Below, one piece after another: positions 10,501 through 19,630 of a stretch of 27,930 bases of DNA. How positions within the stretch are numbered: position 1 is the stretch's first letter; every line of letters starts with the position of its first letter. This DNA comes from Paramacrobiotus richtersi. Its lineage: Eukaryota > Tardigrada > Eutardigrada > Parachela > Macrobiotidae. Location of the stretch: NCBI GenBank assembly GCA_034698045.1, contig JAQGAU010000452.1, forward strand, positions 1 through 27,930, read 5' to 3'. A program made the position numbers and the translations under genes. The notes beneath the pieces are model-generated. The model was not told the DNA's origin and made no database searches. It saw only the letters and a program-made list of their open reading frames with translations.

Positions 10501-11743
10501 AAGGAACTTTTGCGCCAAAACGGAGCCACTTCGAAAGTCTATGCCCTCCCAGAGCGTTTCGTTAATAACCTGTGGTGCGCAAAACCTCTGGTACTGTGTT
10601 TGTCACAAGGTGTATGTTTTACTAACGGAATCATGGTGCATGCTTCTGCAAGCGAGGTAATTGCCATGCAGTTTCCGATGATGGTAGTGAACGGCTGCAA
10701 TTAAGCAAGGACAGTGTTGCCCGCGCCACTTCAGGTATGTACATTCAATATGTAATTGATTTCATATCACCCGCTCTGGGGTTACCTGGTCTGTAAGTCG
10801 ATAGGTAAAGTTGTAATCTCGTTCCGATCGCCGAAGAAACTCCTTGGCCAGTTGCCGTTCCGCGGAAATACCATAGGAAAACTCGCTTAGTTGTACGACA
10901 AGCAGCGACTGAAAAGCCTGCAGAGCGACCTGCATGCGAGTCGCAAAGAAAACAGAAGCGATGTTTATATGGTAGAAACATCGAAATACAATGGTGAATG
11001 GCTTTACCGTATCATCCTTGTTGCCAGCGTATTGGAGGAAAAATATTCTCGTTGGCTATGTACACCTACGCAAAACAGCGGTACAAACCGGTAAAAGTAC
11101 AGTATAGCTATTTACATATTCGCCGTTTGTCATATTCATCGAATGCGCTGTAACCTGCAGAATGTCCTGGTTAATAATACTGTACACGTAGAAAAGTCTG
11201 GTACATGTATTGAACAGGATGTTTACCAGAAGCTCCCTCAACGGTGGACTAACACTGTAAGACCGAAATACAGCACCACTAAAGAAAACTTCGCATGGGA
11301 TTTGATCCAGAAATCGCAGAACAGCAATGCGCCGCAATCCACAGATTCAAGAAAGAACTCTCAATCTGCCAGTTCGGACAAGAGTCATATTCCATCAGGT
11401 TCAACATCGTACCTGATTCAATATAGCCAGTGATGTCGCGTTCGTTCCTCTTGCGATAATGCCATTCCGCGGTCCTTCTGACCACGTTAGCTCTTGAGTC
11501 TTCGCACGTTAGATTAATTGGATCATAAACGAAATCCAACTTGAAACTGATGATGTGACCGTATCTTTTGTGCACTTGTTCAACAGCAAAGGTAATACCC
11601 GGTCCGATGTAAGGCAAGCAGGCCACTCCGGTGGACATGAAGCCCAACACTACGATACTGACATTGACCATGGCTGTCTGACAGCATGCAGGGTCAACGT
11701 TGGCTGCTTTTAGTGCAGCGAACGATGGGAATTTATGGTTCAT
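7549..11743 (-). pseudogene. Receptor guanylate cyclase A, extracellular domain broken, intracellular half open
   Basis: Membrane guanylate cyclases turn GTP into cGMP when ligand binds an ANF-receptor ectodomain. Eighteen exons can be traced: 11743-11279, 11278-11227, 11154-11116, 11065-11008, 10929-10786, 10694-10644, 10569-10390, 10297-10174, 10117-10033 (transmembrane), 9970-9784, 9722-9594, 9537-9352, 9281-8960, 8903-8573, 8504-8285, 8232-8097, 8034-7986, 7747-7549. Compared with paralogue B: about 280 bp are missing after WIAAH in exon 1, which runs into TAG at 11279; exon 2 is 8 nt longer (52 against 44); exon 4 has TGA at 11014-11012 and a non-matching length (58 against 68). From exon 5 on all phases agree. 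The cyclase domain keeps its metal Asp residues (FTDLNGF, VEAVGDSFM), specificity Glu and Cys (KVE, RYCLFG) and catalytic Asn/Arg (DTVNMASRM). The kinase-like domain lacks HRD (YHGRISS). Two donors are GC (after 10644 and 8285). A shortened product from a later start is possible. Confidence 0.88.
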
Positions 11744-12484
11744 TTTTGCGTCAATTGCAGGTGGGTTACACTGATAAAATTTATATTCATTTAGCTGCTA
11801 CGATTTGCAGTACTTAACACTGAACGTTTCTCCACACCGGTACTGTGTGGCGGTACACCTTTTATGTAAATGTCACAAGTAAGATACTCGCTTGGAAGAA
11901 TGATGCTACTGTAACACCCACACTGTCCTGCTGGGCTTGAAAGGTGTGTAACGGCGGTGATGTTCGTTTGAACAGTTTGGGAAGCATGTTATGGTTCGAG
12001 GCCGCCCGATCCTCTCCTGCATAATGTACTTGCGTTTAAAAGCATCACAGTCAAGCGGCAATTGGAGCGTTACCTGAAATAATCTTCTGCATACGCTGCT
12101 GTGTAAACGAGCATTTCGATGATAGGGTAAGGAGTAAGGACGTAGCATCTAGAATGCACAAGCTCTACTAGAATCCGACCAAGATCGCAATTGTTAGGTG
12201 TTTACTTTTCTGTGCATGTATCGAAATGATGGAAATTAAAAGGGATGGATTGCTGTAGTACTCGCTTCATAGCTATCGAATTGCATCGCGGTCGTTTGTA
12301 CCGACTTTGTTCCATCTAATTCTGTACCGGTAGCAAATCTAGAATTAGCGCTGTATGGTTTCCTCACGCCTCGATGGTTAGACGTGCGCAGGACCGCAGT
12401 TCACGAACGCTTGGATGCACCGTAATTTCTTGGCTGCCTCATAGATAACTACTGCCTCGTGAATAAATTACCAAAAGATCAGAT
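11744..12484. other. Upstream region of cyclase A, no gene recognised
   Basis: This is the stretch absent from duplication copy 1. It would hold the promoter and 5' UTR of cyclase A. The frame at 11906-12148 (-) is not supported by any motif. No convincing TATA box or other site was seen. Confidence 0.5.
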
Positions 12485-12937
12485 GAAATGAATTATGAAT
12501 TAGGCAGCGCCGCGTCAGGGTGAACATGGCAATTCAATATCGCCGACGCTGTGCGTCCGGCGGCCTTTTGGATACCTGATAAACGCCTGCGTATGGCGCC
12601 ATCCTGCTGTCTGCTAGCCCGCAGTCCTCCGCCAGTCCTACGCCCATTTGTGACCTTAACAAAATGTAGTACACGTCTCTGTCGGGATGTACGGAAATGC
12701 GTTCCTGCTGTGGTTGATTTCTGCTGGTGTTTTTCCTGTTATTTGTTTTATCGGCATCAACGACCCTGTATGATTTTGGTTCCGCTATCAATCCCTCGTC
12801 TGACTGACCGTTCAGACTGGGACAGTGGTGATGGATAACAGTGGTGATCTACCGTGTAATATAACGTCAGTTCGACACTGATTAATGCGGACTTAAGGTC
12901 ATCGGCATCGTTGTGAAGCATACTTCTTCAGATACCA

Positions 12938-12992
12938 TTCACGGTCCACTCGCGGATCAGAATCGTGTCCCAGAAAATGATAAAAAGAATGC
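12938..12992 (-). pseudogene. Second relic of a serpin 3' end
   Basis: On the minus strand GATTCTTTTTAT-like sequence (CATTCTTTTTAT) is followed after a 7 bp insertion by TGGGACACGATTCTGATCCG, and then a degraded stop region (ACCGTGAATGG). The intact serpin reads GATTCTTTTTATGGGACATG and then TTTCTGATCCGACTTTAGCG. The insertion and changes destroy the frame. Its position upstream of cyclase A mirrors the serpin tail upstream of the receptor relic at 3345-4260. Confidence 0.65.
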
Positions 12993-13220
12993 TTGTATGA
13001 GTTGTATCGTTTCAGACTGTCGGCCGGGTGACATATAAGCAATACAGCGACGTTGCACTCACCGCAACGTAATCAAATATACAAATCGCAAGCGAAATAT
13101 CAGATATGAATTTTCTTCATTTACAAGGTAAATGATAACAAAATTAATGGTCATGCAACAATGAATGCAGGTAGTGATAACCTACCAAGTTACCAACGGG
13201 TCCTGTACAATGAAACTTAT

Positions 13221-13382
13221 GGTGGATCTCGAATTTGAAGCGAATCTCGATACGGTACGCGGGCTTGGCTAAACGAGTGATACGGCGCCGTAACCACCTC
13301 ACGAGGTGGCTTCGCGAACCGTATCTTTGTTTAGCCACGCCTCCGTACTGTACCGAGATTCGCTTCGAATTCGAGATCCACC
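13221..13382. mobile_element. Palindromic foldback (MITE-like) element with 5 bp target duplication
   Basis: Two 80 bp arms (13221-13300 and 13303-13382) are near-perfect reverse complements around a 2 bp centre (CCACCTC-AC-GAGGTGG). Ends are GGTGGATCTCGAAT and ATTCGAGATCCACC. The element is flanked on both sides by CTTAT (13216-13220 and 13383-13387), which fits a target-site duplication left by insertion. There is no coding capacity, so it would need a transposase from elsewhere. Arm divergence is slight (for example AATTTGAAG against AATTCGAAG), suggesting a fairly recent insertion. It separates the decayed serpin tail from the intact serpin. Confidence 0.85.
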
Positions 13383-14281
13383 CTTATTCAATACAGATCA
13401 GCTAATGCCGTTCTTTGTGCTAAATGAAGCAAACCAATTTCAATTTCAATAAAACAGTGCCAGAAAACAGCACAGTACATACCAACGAAAGGAAATGAAA
13501 TTACGATAATGAACAGAAATCCTACAATCAAAAACGAACAGATCTTCACGAAAAAGAACATCACACTGATAACTAATTGTTATTAACCCACCAGCGCCCA
13601 TTGATGTCAAATGGTATCATGCTGCCCTCGCTGACCTATGGTCATAAAACTTATCAAAAACTAATCTTTTCTTAATGAGATTTTTTTATCGGTAAACGCC
13701 AGTTTTCAACTCAGAATTCAAGTTCCTTCTGGCACCGGGCGCTGGTGGATTAAAGCTCATCGAATAATAAAAAGAAACTTACTCTACAAAAAATTAATAA
13801 CAAGAATCCCTTTTTATTTGTGTACACGGTACTTATGTATACGACACAAACCACAGCTTGTTTTACGATAGCTGCGCTAGTAGACAAATGTTGTGCGAGA
13901 TTGAGCCGCTGACAAATTGTGAATCGTGAATGCTTCGGCTGCATGATAGCTGCCTAACATACAATACGCTAACCGCATCGGCACCGACAACCACTGACAT
14001 GCAGGCCCCTGTGATCGCAGTCTTACGATCGACTTAACGGCCTACTAGCTGTGCAATCGCGCGGCCGTAGCGGGCGTAGAAGTAGCGGTGAAAACATGAC
14101 ACCGCTCGTTGCATGGATTGAGCCTATACAGTGTTTGTACTGTAGTGCCAAGCGATCGATCGATTTTTTTTCCACCCACCTTATAAGACAAAATATCCCT
14201 CAGGAACCATCTGCGTTTCGCGAGAAACCTTCAGGAATTTAGCTGTTCCACCGTTCCCGCCATGTTTTAGTTTAACACACC
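13383..14281. other. Intergenic, upstream of the serpin
   Basis: No gene recognised. Small frames such as 13750-13944 (-) show no features. TTATAAGAC near 14180-14189 could be a TATA-like element about 95 bp before the serpin start; this is weak. The sequence at the start, ACACACCATGG, is a good Kozak context. Confidence 0.5.
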
Positions 14282-15887
14282 ATGGCAACTTTGGATGGTA
14301 AATTTGACCGGCTCCAACTATGTCTTCGGTCATACAAACAAGCCAACAATCATCAGTCGTATACCAGTAATGTACTGATGTCGCCACTATGTACGGAGAT
14401 TGCATTGTTGATGGCTTATGTTGGCGCAAGAGGAAAAACTCAACGAGAAATTTCAGATTTACTGGGCTCGAATGTACTCTGCACACTGGAAAGCTTGTCT
14501 TATCGTCTTAAGCAGCTAGAAAGTGGAGAAGTCGAAGAGGTGACGAAGCCAATAACACTCTGGATGAACGGTGGATATTTCACCTATTACGACGATCCGA
14601 TCGAGTACTACAGGCTTGTAATGTGTAATGCAGTTATTATCGATGATGGATTATCGGTTAATGCAAGCTACATAAATGAGTTGCTGAGATCATTCAACGC
14701 AAGCTGCATTCCTGTCCCTTTTGCAACCGATACAGAAGATGCTGTGCGACATATCAACGAGGTTCTTCAGCAACGTACGAAGGGAATCTTGTGCAGTGTG
14801 ATTTCGTCAACTGACATAACATCTGATACAAAGCTTATGCTGGTTAATGCACTTTGTTTTAAATCCACCTGGCAACACCAGTTCAAAGACAGATACACGG
14901 TAAAGAAGCCGTTCACGACTGCTGCAGGTGTTGAAGTCCTGGTGAATACTATGCACGTGACGGCCAAGTGTAACTATGGAAAAAGTAAGGAACTGGACGG
15001 TGCAGAACTCCTGCAGATGCCGTTTATCGAGCACAGTAGCAGCGTTTTTTTCATACTGCCTGAGAAGAAGGACACAGCAGTGGGACAGGACCAAGGGTTA
15101 AGCGCGCTTCGAATGATATTAACGGCTAGAAATCTCTCTCACGCAATTCAGACTATGTATCCGGTACATTATGTAAGCGTGCAGATGCCAAAATTCCACC
15201 TAGAAAGGAGTTTAGATATGGAGGAAACATTGCAAGAGATGGGAGTGTCTGCCATGTTTCAACCACAGGAAGCCGACCTCTCTGGCGTTACCGAAGAGTT
15301 TGCGGTGCACATCAGCAAAATCAAACAGCATTTGGATCTCGGTATGTCGAGTTGGTGTAATAAGATAGTCTGGGTGACGGTTGATCTTTCTAATGTCATC
15401 GACATACCAACTACTCTGTACACTGCAGAAAAATCTGATTAGTCAATGAAAAACGCAGAACTATAGGTATAAACAGACAGGTACACAACATACTTCTTAT
15501 GTCTCGCAGATTGCCGTTTTACGGCATTCCATTCATAGCTCAGATCGCGAAAGTCTTTCATTGATTTCGTGCCATCCGCTTACGTACATACAATATGACT
15601 ATCCGTTAAATAACGGGAAATAGTCTATGTGAGCGTTATAATGTTTATCTGCACTGCCTACCTGTAATGCGATAGAAAAGGCTGTTGTTTTTTCAGATGT
15701 TAACGAAAGGGGAACGGATGCAGCAGCACCAAGCCTGGATTTTAATTACTTTGGTCCGTGGGGAGGCCCAGAAGCCGATACGGCAGCAGAGCTTGTAATG
15801 GATCATCCGTTCATGTTCTTCGTACGCCATGATAAAACCGACACGATTCTTTTTATGGGACATGTTTCTGATCCGACTTTAGCGTGA
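14282..15887 (+). CDS. Serpin, two exons
   Basis: Exon 1 is 14282-15341 (donor CTCG|GTATGT, phase 1) and exon 2 is 15697-15887 (acceptor TTTTTTCAG|ATG), giving 416 residues, a usual serpin length. Serpins trap proteases by inserting a cleaved reactive loop. Fold landmarks include NVLMSPLCTEIALLMAYVGA (31-50), LMLVNALCFKSTW near 186, VQMPKFHLE near 302, and the C-terminal signature LVMDHPFMFFV (386-396), then ILFMGHVSDP. The hinge ERGTDAAAP (357-365) fits an inhibitory serpin (Glu P17, Gly P15, Thr P14, three Ala) except for Pro at P9. The loop between hinge and HPF is about seven residues longer than in alpha-1-antitrypsin and rich in Gly, Pro and aromatics. Counting from P15 puts P1-P1' at G373-P374, but the long loop makes this uncertain. 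No N-terminal signal peptide is seen, as in intracellular clade-B serpins. Two decayed 3' tails of relatives lie at 3345 and 12938. Confidence 0.95.
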
Positions 15888-16182
15888 GATAATGCTAAAC
15901 TGCCGTTAGTTTTTTTTTCTTCAGATTTTTAGCTTTGATGAATGCCGGAATGGTTGTGCGTTTTCGAACCTAAACTTTTCAACAAAACTGCAACACACCA
16001 AAATGACATCACAACAACCGATCAACACTAGCAAGACGCCACAAATATTCCGTCTATCGCGTTTTTGCACACCGAATGCATACATTGCTGTAATTCAACA
16101 TGTCGAATGTGGATAAGATCGTTAGTTCATGGCGTTACTGGCGGAAGTTAAATAAAACCGTTAACAGGTCGGGACAATCAGA

Positions 16183-17469
16183 TTATTCCTCCCGCAAGCA
16201 CATTGCCGCAGGACTTTGCGTAAGATGTGCCGCAACGCAGCCAAGTATTCTTGATGTAAAGCGAAGAAGAATATCTATCACGAAGTCTTTGGTTGGCATT
16301 ATCTTAAAAAGTGAAACGTTAATTGTGCTTACCGGGGTCATTAGGTACCCGCAAAGGTACACAGTGCGTAGCCACAGTTGTAGACCCCCAGTGCTGCGCT
16401 CGTACACGGCGATGTGCAACGCGGCGAGAATGGGCTGGGGATAGTAGCAAACACAGTACCATAACGATGATACAAACAGTATCCGGCATATTATCATGCG
16501 CTTGCGGAGCCGTCGTCTTTGTTCCACAGTAGCCTACAATTGCAAAAGATTGTAAGTTTCCATTGGCGTGACGAAGTTGAGCGTATGTTCTATGGTTTTT
16601 TGATTATTGTGTTTTTTCCTGTGCTGTACGTATACCGTACGTGTAAGTAAAATCGATAATACTGCAGAAAGTCTGTAAACACCGTTTCGAATTACTGCCG
16701 TTGCAAATCATTTAAATTAATTAGTATTTAGTATTGATCATCCCTGCAGTCGCTGGAAGCCGACCTGGTTGTCCTTTATTCTATGACCACAGTATCTCGT
16801 CCTCAGAAATATAATCAAATACAACATGATCAGAAGGGCTCCCGGAATATACACTCCAACCGCCACGGCTAGCTTGGCGTGGACTCCGACTGTTGTGTGA
16901 ATATACTGGCAGCTGCCCCACGTTCGATCCCGCCCATACGCTCCCTCCACGCTGAACAGTTTCGGCATATTAGTAGCAAGTGCGATAACCCAAGTAAACA
17001 GTATCATTGCAAACAGTCCGGGTCCAGACACGAGGTGACGATAAAAACGAGGATATAAGGTCGCGGCGAATCGGTTTATGGCTAACACCAGTTGCGACCA
17101 GTTGGTAGCGTTCATCGTGGTGATGAAAGAGAAGTGGATCGCGGCGCATTCTCTTGGTGTAAAAAGGTTGTACCGGCCAAGATAGATATTCAGAATATTG
17201 AGGGGAATGTGGATGGTGACCATACTGAGTTCTAAGAGGATCTGAAGGAAGATGAGTAAACCGCAGCCCGAGCGGTAGGATTTGCACTGGATGAGGACAG
17301 TTAAGAGCAGGATGAATAAAATCGCTCCCACGATGGCAAGCGCTAAGGTGATAAAACAGCAAACGGTTAACGCTTTTTCGTATAAAATCCATGCAGGAAC
17401 CGCGTTAAGAAGTTTCCAAGTTATGTTAGCCGGGCGCTCAAATATCTGACAAACACTGCTGGAGTTCAT
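16183..17469 (-). CDS. GPCR paralogue C, two exons
   Basis: Exon 1 is 17469-16765 and exon 2 is 16533-16183, both phase 0 (donor AACCAG|GTC, acceptor TTGTAG|GCT), giving 351 residues. It is a seven-transmembrane receptor with N-glycosylation sites N2 and N15. TM1 has VGAILFILLLTVLIQ; TM3 ends NWSQLVLAINRFAATLYPRF, so DRY is NRF; TM4 keeps Trp (FTWVIALATNMP); TM5 contains VYIPGALLIMLYLIIFL. Exon 2 holds TM6 (RMIICRILFVSSLWYCVCYYP) and TM7 (LRTVYLCGYLMTPVSTI), where NPxxY becomes TPVST. The intron lies in the third cytoplasmic loop. It is a close tandem duplicate of the gene at 18047-19266. The donor GTCGGC is weak but its position and phase are shared by both copies. The ligand is unknown. Confidence 0.88.
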
Positions 17470-18046
17470 CTTATAAGCCGTAACGGTGCATCCATATTGA
17501 AGGTCTCGGACCGGCAGCTACACATCAAGCACTTTTCTTGTTAGCAGTTCAGTTTCGTAAGGGAAATATAAAAATTATGAATGAGCATTCATGCCCGATA
17601 ATCAACAGACAGAAATATACCGATCACAAATTGAATACAGTATAGTAGCGCATTTCACGTACTGCCTGTGAGCAGTGTGATGTCTTCTGCTAAGTTCAAT
17701 GTAGGCGTATGTCTGGCCGACGACTGCTGGGTGCCGACAGCGGGATATCGCCACATGCAACCTTTACCTGATATCAAAAGAGCACAGCATCTGGAATAAT
17801 TAGTATTACACTGGCCGTCGAACGCCGCTGCCTAAAGCTATGCAAAGCCATGGATAGACTGATAGTTTAGGTTGTAAGGTAGAATGGCATGCACAACAGG
17901 AAACTGCAGCATCAAATCATCTGCAATTTTGCAGTACAATGTGTACTACGGAGTAGGATTGTTAGTGCTTCACAGTTCTCCTGGACAATGTCAGGTAAAT
18001 TTCTCGCTCGTCGTAGCCTTGGAGAACCAGTTTTTTCTCCCGCAGA
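17470..18046. other. Spacer between the two GPCR paralogues
   Basis: It should contain the promoter of paralogue C and the 3' UTR of paralogue D. No gene or repeat is recognised. The start of the 17884-18257 (+) frame overlaps it but is a shadow of paralogue D. Confidence 0.6.
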
Positions 18047-19266
18047 CTACAAGTGCATCACGGCAAGATTTTGCGCAAGATATTTCTTAATCCGGCCAGG
18101 TACTCTTGGTTTAAAGCGAAAAAGAATACCTATCGAATATCGTATGGTTATAGCATCATGTCTTAAGAGAATAGCATCATTCTTAATATGTAGTTTATTG
18201 ACTAAAACTCCCTTTCTCATCGTGCTTACCGGGGTCATGAGGTATCCACAAAGGTAGACTGTTCGCAGCCACAACTGCAGACCTCCGATGCTGCGCTCGT
18301 ATGCGGCGATGTGCAGTGCGCCGAGAATGTTCTGGGGATAATAACATGCACAGTACCATAGAGATGATGCAAACAGTATTCTGCATATCATCATGCGCTT
18401 CCGGAACCGACGGCTTTGTTCCACGTTAGCCTGTAACTGCATGAGATGTTACAGGTTGATAGGATACCATATAAACATGGTCATCTGCCAAGAGTAAGTT
18501 TGCAAACGTTGCTTCGAATTACTGCATAATCATCACCCGTAGCCGGCATACAGACCTGGTTATCCATTAGTGGACCACCACAATATCTCGTCTTTAAGAA
18601 TATAATCAGGTACAAGATGATCAGCAGGGCTCCGGGAATATACACCCCCACCGCCACGGCCAGTCTAGCGTGAACTCCGATTCTTGTCGGAATAAACTGG
18701 CAGTTACCCCAGGTTCTATCCAGCCCATACGCTCCCTCCACGCTGAATAGTTTCGGCATATTTATTCCCAATACAACTGCCCAGACGGACAATATCATCC
18801 CAACCAGTCCTCGTCCAAATACGAGATGTCGGTAGAAACGGGGAAACAGAGTTGCGGCGAAGCGGTTAACTGCCAGTGCCAGCTGAGACCAATTGGTAGC
18901 GTTCATTGTGGTGATGAAAGCGAAGTGAATGGCAGCGCATTCCCCGAGTGAAAAGAGATTGTACCGGCCGAGATAGATATTGAGAACGTTGAGGGGAATG
19001 TGGATAATAACCATACTGAGTTCTAACAGGATTTGATGGAAGATGAGTACACCGCAGCCCGAGCGGTAGGATTTGCACTGGATAAGGACAGTTAAGAGAA
19101 GGATGAACAAGATCGCTCCTACAATGGCAAGCGCTATGGTGCTAAAACACCAAATGGCTAATATGTCTTCGAACGAAATCCACGCCGGAACTGCGTTAAG
19201 TCGTTCCGAAGTATTTTTATTAGCGGACTGCACAAACTTCGCGAAATTTCTAGTGAAGTTCATCAT
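18047..19266 (-). CDS. GPCR paralogue D, two exons
   Basis: Exon 1 is 19266-18556 and exon 2 is 18430-18047 (donor AACCAG|GTCTGT, acceptor GTTACAG|GCT, phase 0), giving 364 residues. Start is the first of two consecutive ATGs (19266, 19263). It shares with paralogue C most of TM1-TM7, for example RLNAVPAW/LLNAVPAW, KSYRSGCG, NATNWSQL, MPKLFSVEGAYG and YLCGYLMTPVST. TM3 ends ALAVNRFAATLFPRF (NRF for DRY). N-glycosylation sites are N3 and N18. The intron is shorter than in C (125 against 231 bp). After TPVST the tail is unlike C and longer. A GTAAGC directly after the MTP codons could be a donor in either copy, so the last 30-50 residues are the least certain part. Confidence 0.9.
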
Positions 19267-19413
19267 ACTGCAACAGGGCACCAAATCCTCTCACACTGAA
19301 TGGCTACGCCATAGGTCGCAGTTTAGTGGTGTTGACTTGTAACGTGATCGGAAAGGTACCTTTTACCGCTAACCTAAACAGTGCCAGGGAACAGATCGCA
19401 CTGTGATTATTCG

Positions 19414-19630
19414 TACTTCGATGTGTTCCCTTAATGTCCAGGTTTGAGTATACGCTGTCTTTAGTCTTCAGCTCACTCCCCAGATTTCAAAGATTCTTAT
19501 CTTGATTTAAGCGTGCAGCCGGCAAGCGTACAAGGGATCAAGGAAACAATCTTTGAAATCTGGGCTGTGAGCTGAAGATTAAAGGCAGCGTACACTCAAA
19601 CCTGAAGATTAGGATAACACATCAAAGTGT
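19414..19630. repeat. Large inverted repeat with ~83 bp arms
   Basis: The left arm (19414-19495) and right arm (19548-19630) are diverged reverse complements. Shared blocks include AGGTTTGAGTATACGCTG and its mate CAGCGTACACTCAAACCT, CTTCAGCTCAC and GTGAGCTGAAG, and CAGATTTCAAAGATT with AATCTTTGAAATCTG. The ~50 bp loop itself holds CTTGAT and ATCAAG, so the whole is close to a continuous palindrome. Arms are more diverged than in the 13221 element and I see no clear target duplication. It is likely an old foldback element or a DNA-level hairpin; no coding frame. Confidence 0.8.

Larger units (their letters stand above)
11490..13000 (-). repeat. Inverted segmental duplication, copy 2
   Basis: The minus-strand mate of 3345-4260. 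It runs from a serpin-tail relic (12992-12938) through a spacer (12930-12485) into the 5' part of cyclase A (11743 down to about 11490). It is longer than copy 1 because it keeps about 700 bp of cyclase A upstream sequence. Matching landmarks are listed under copy 1. The conserved spacer has no coding frame shared by both copies, so the likeness comes from duplication and not from a common gene. Confidence 0.78.

Noticed and set aside
12551..12838. 95-codon plus-strand frame, resembling the 3673-3894 minus-strand frame
   Set aside because: The likeness (MAPSCCLL/LAPSCCLL) is due to the duplicated non-coding spacer; frames do not stay together beyond a short stretch.
16100..16532. Plus-strand frames opposite GPCR exon 2 (also 17884-18257)
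   Set aside because: Antisense shadows of the transmembrane-coding exons.
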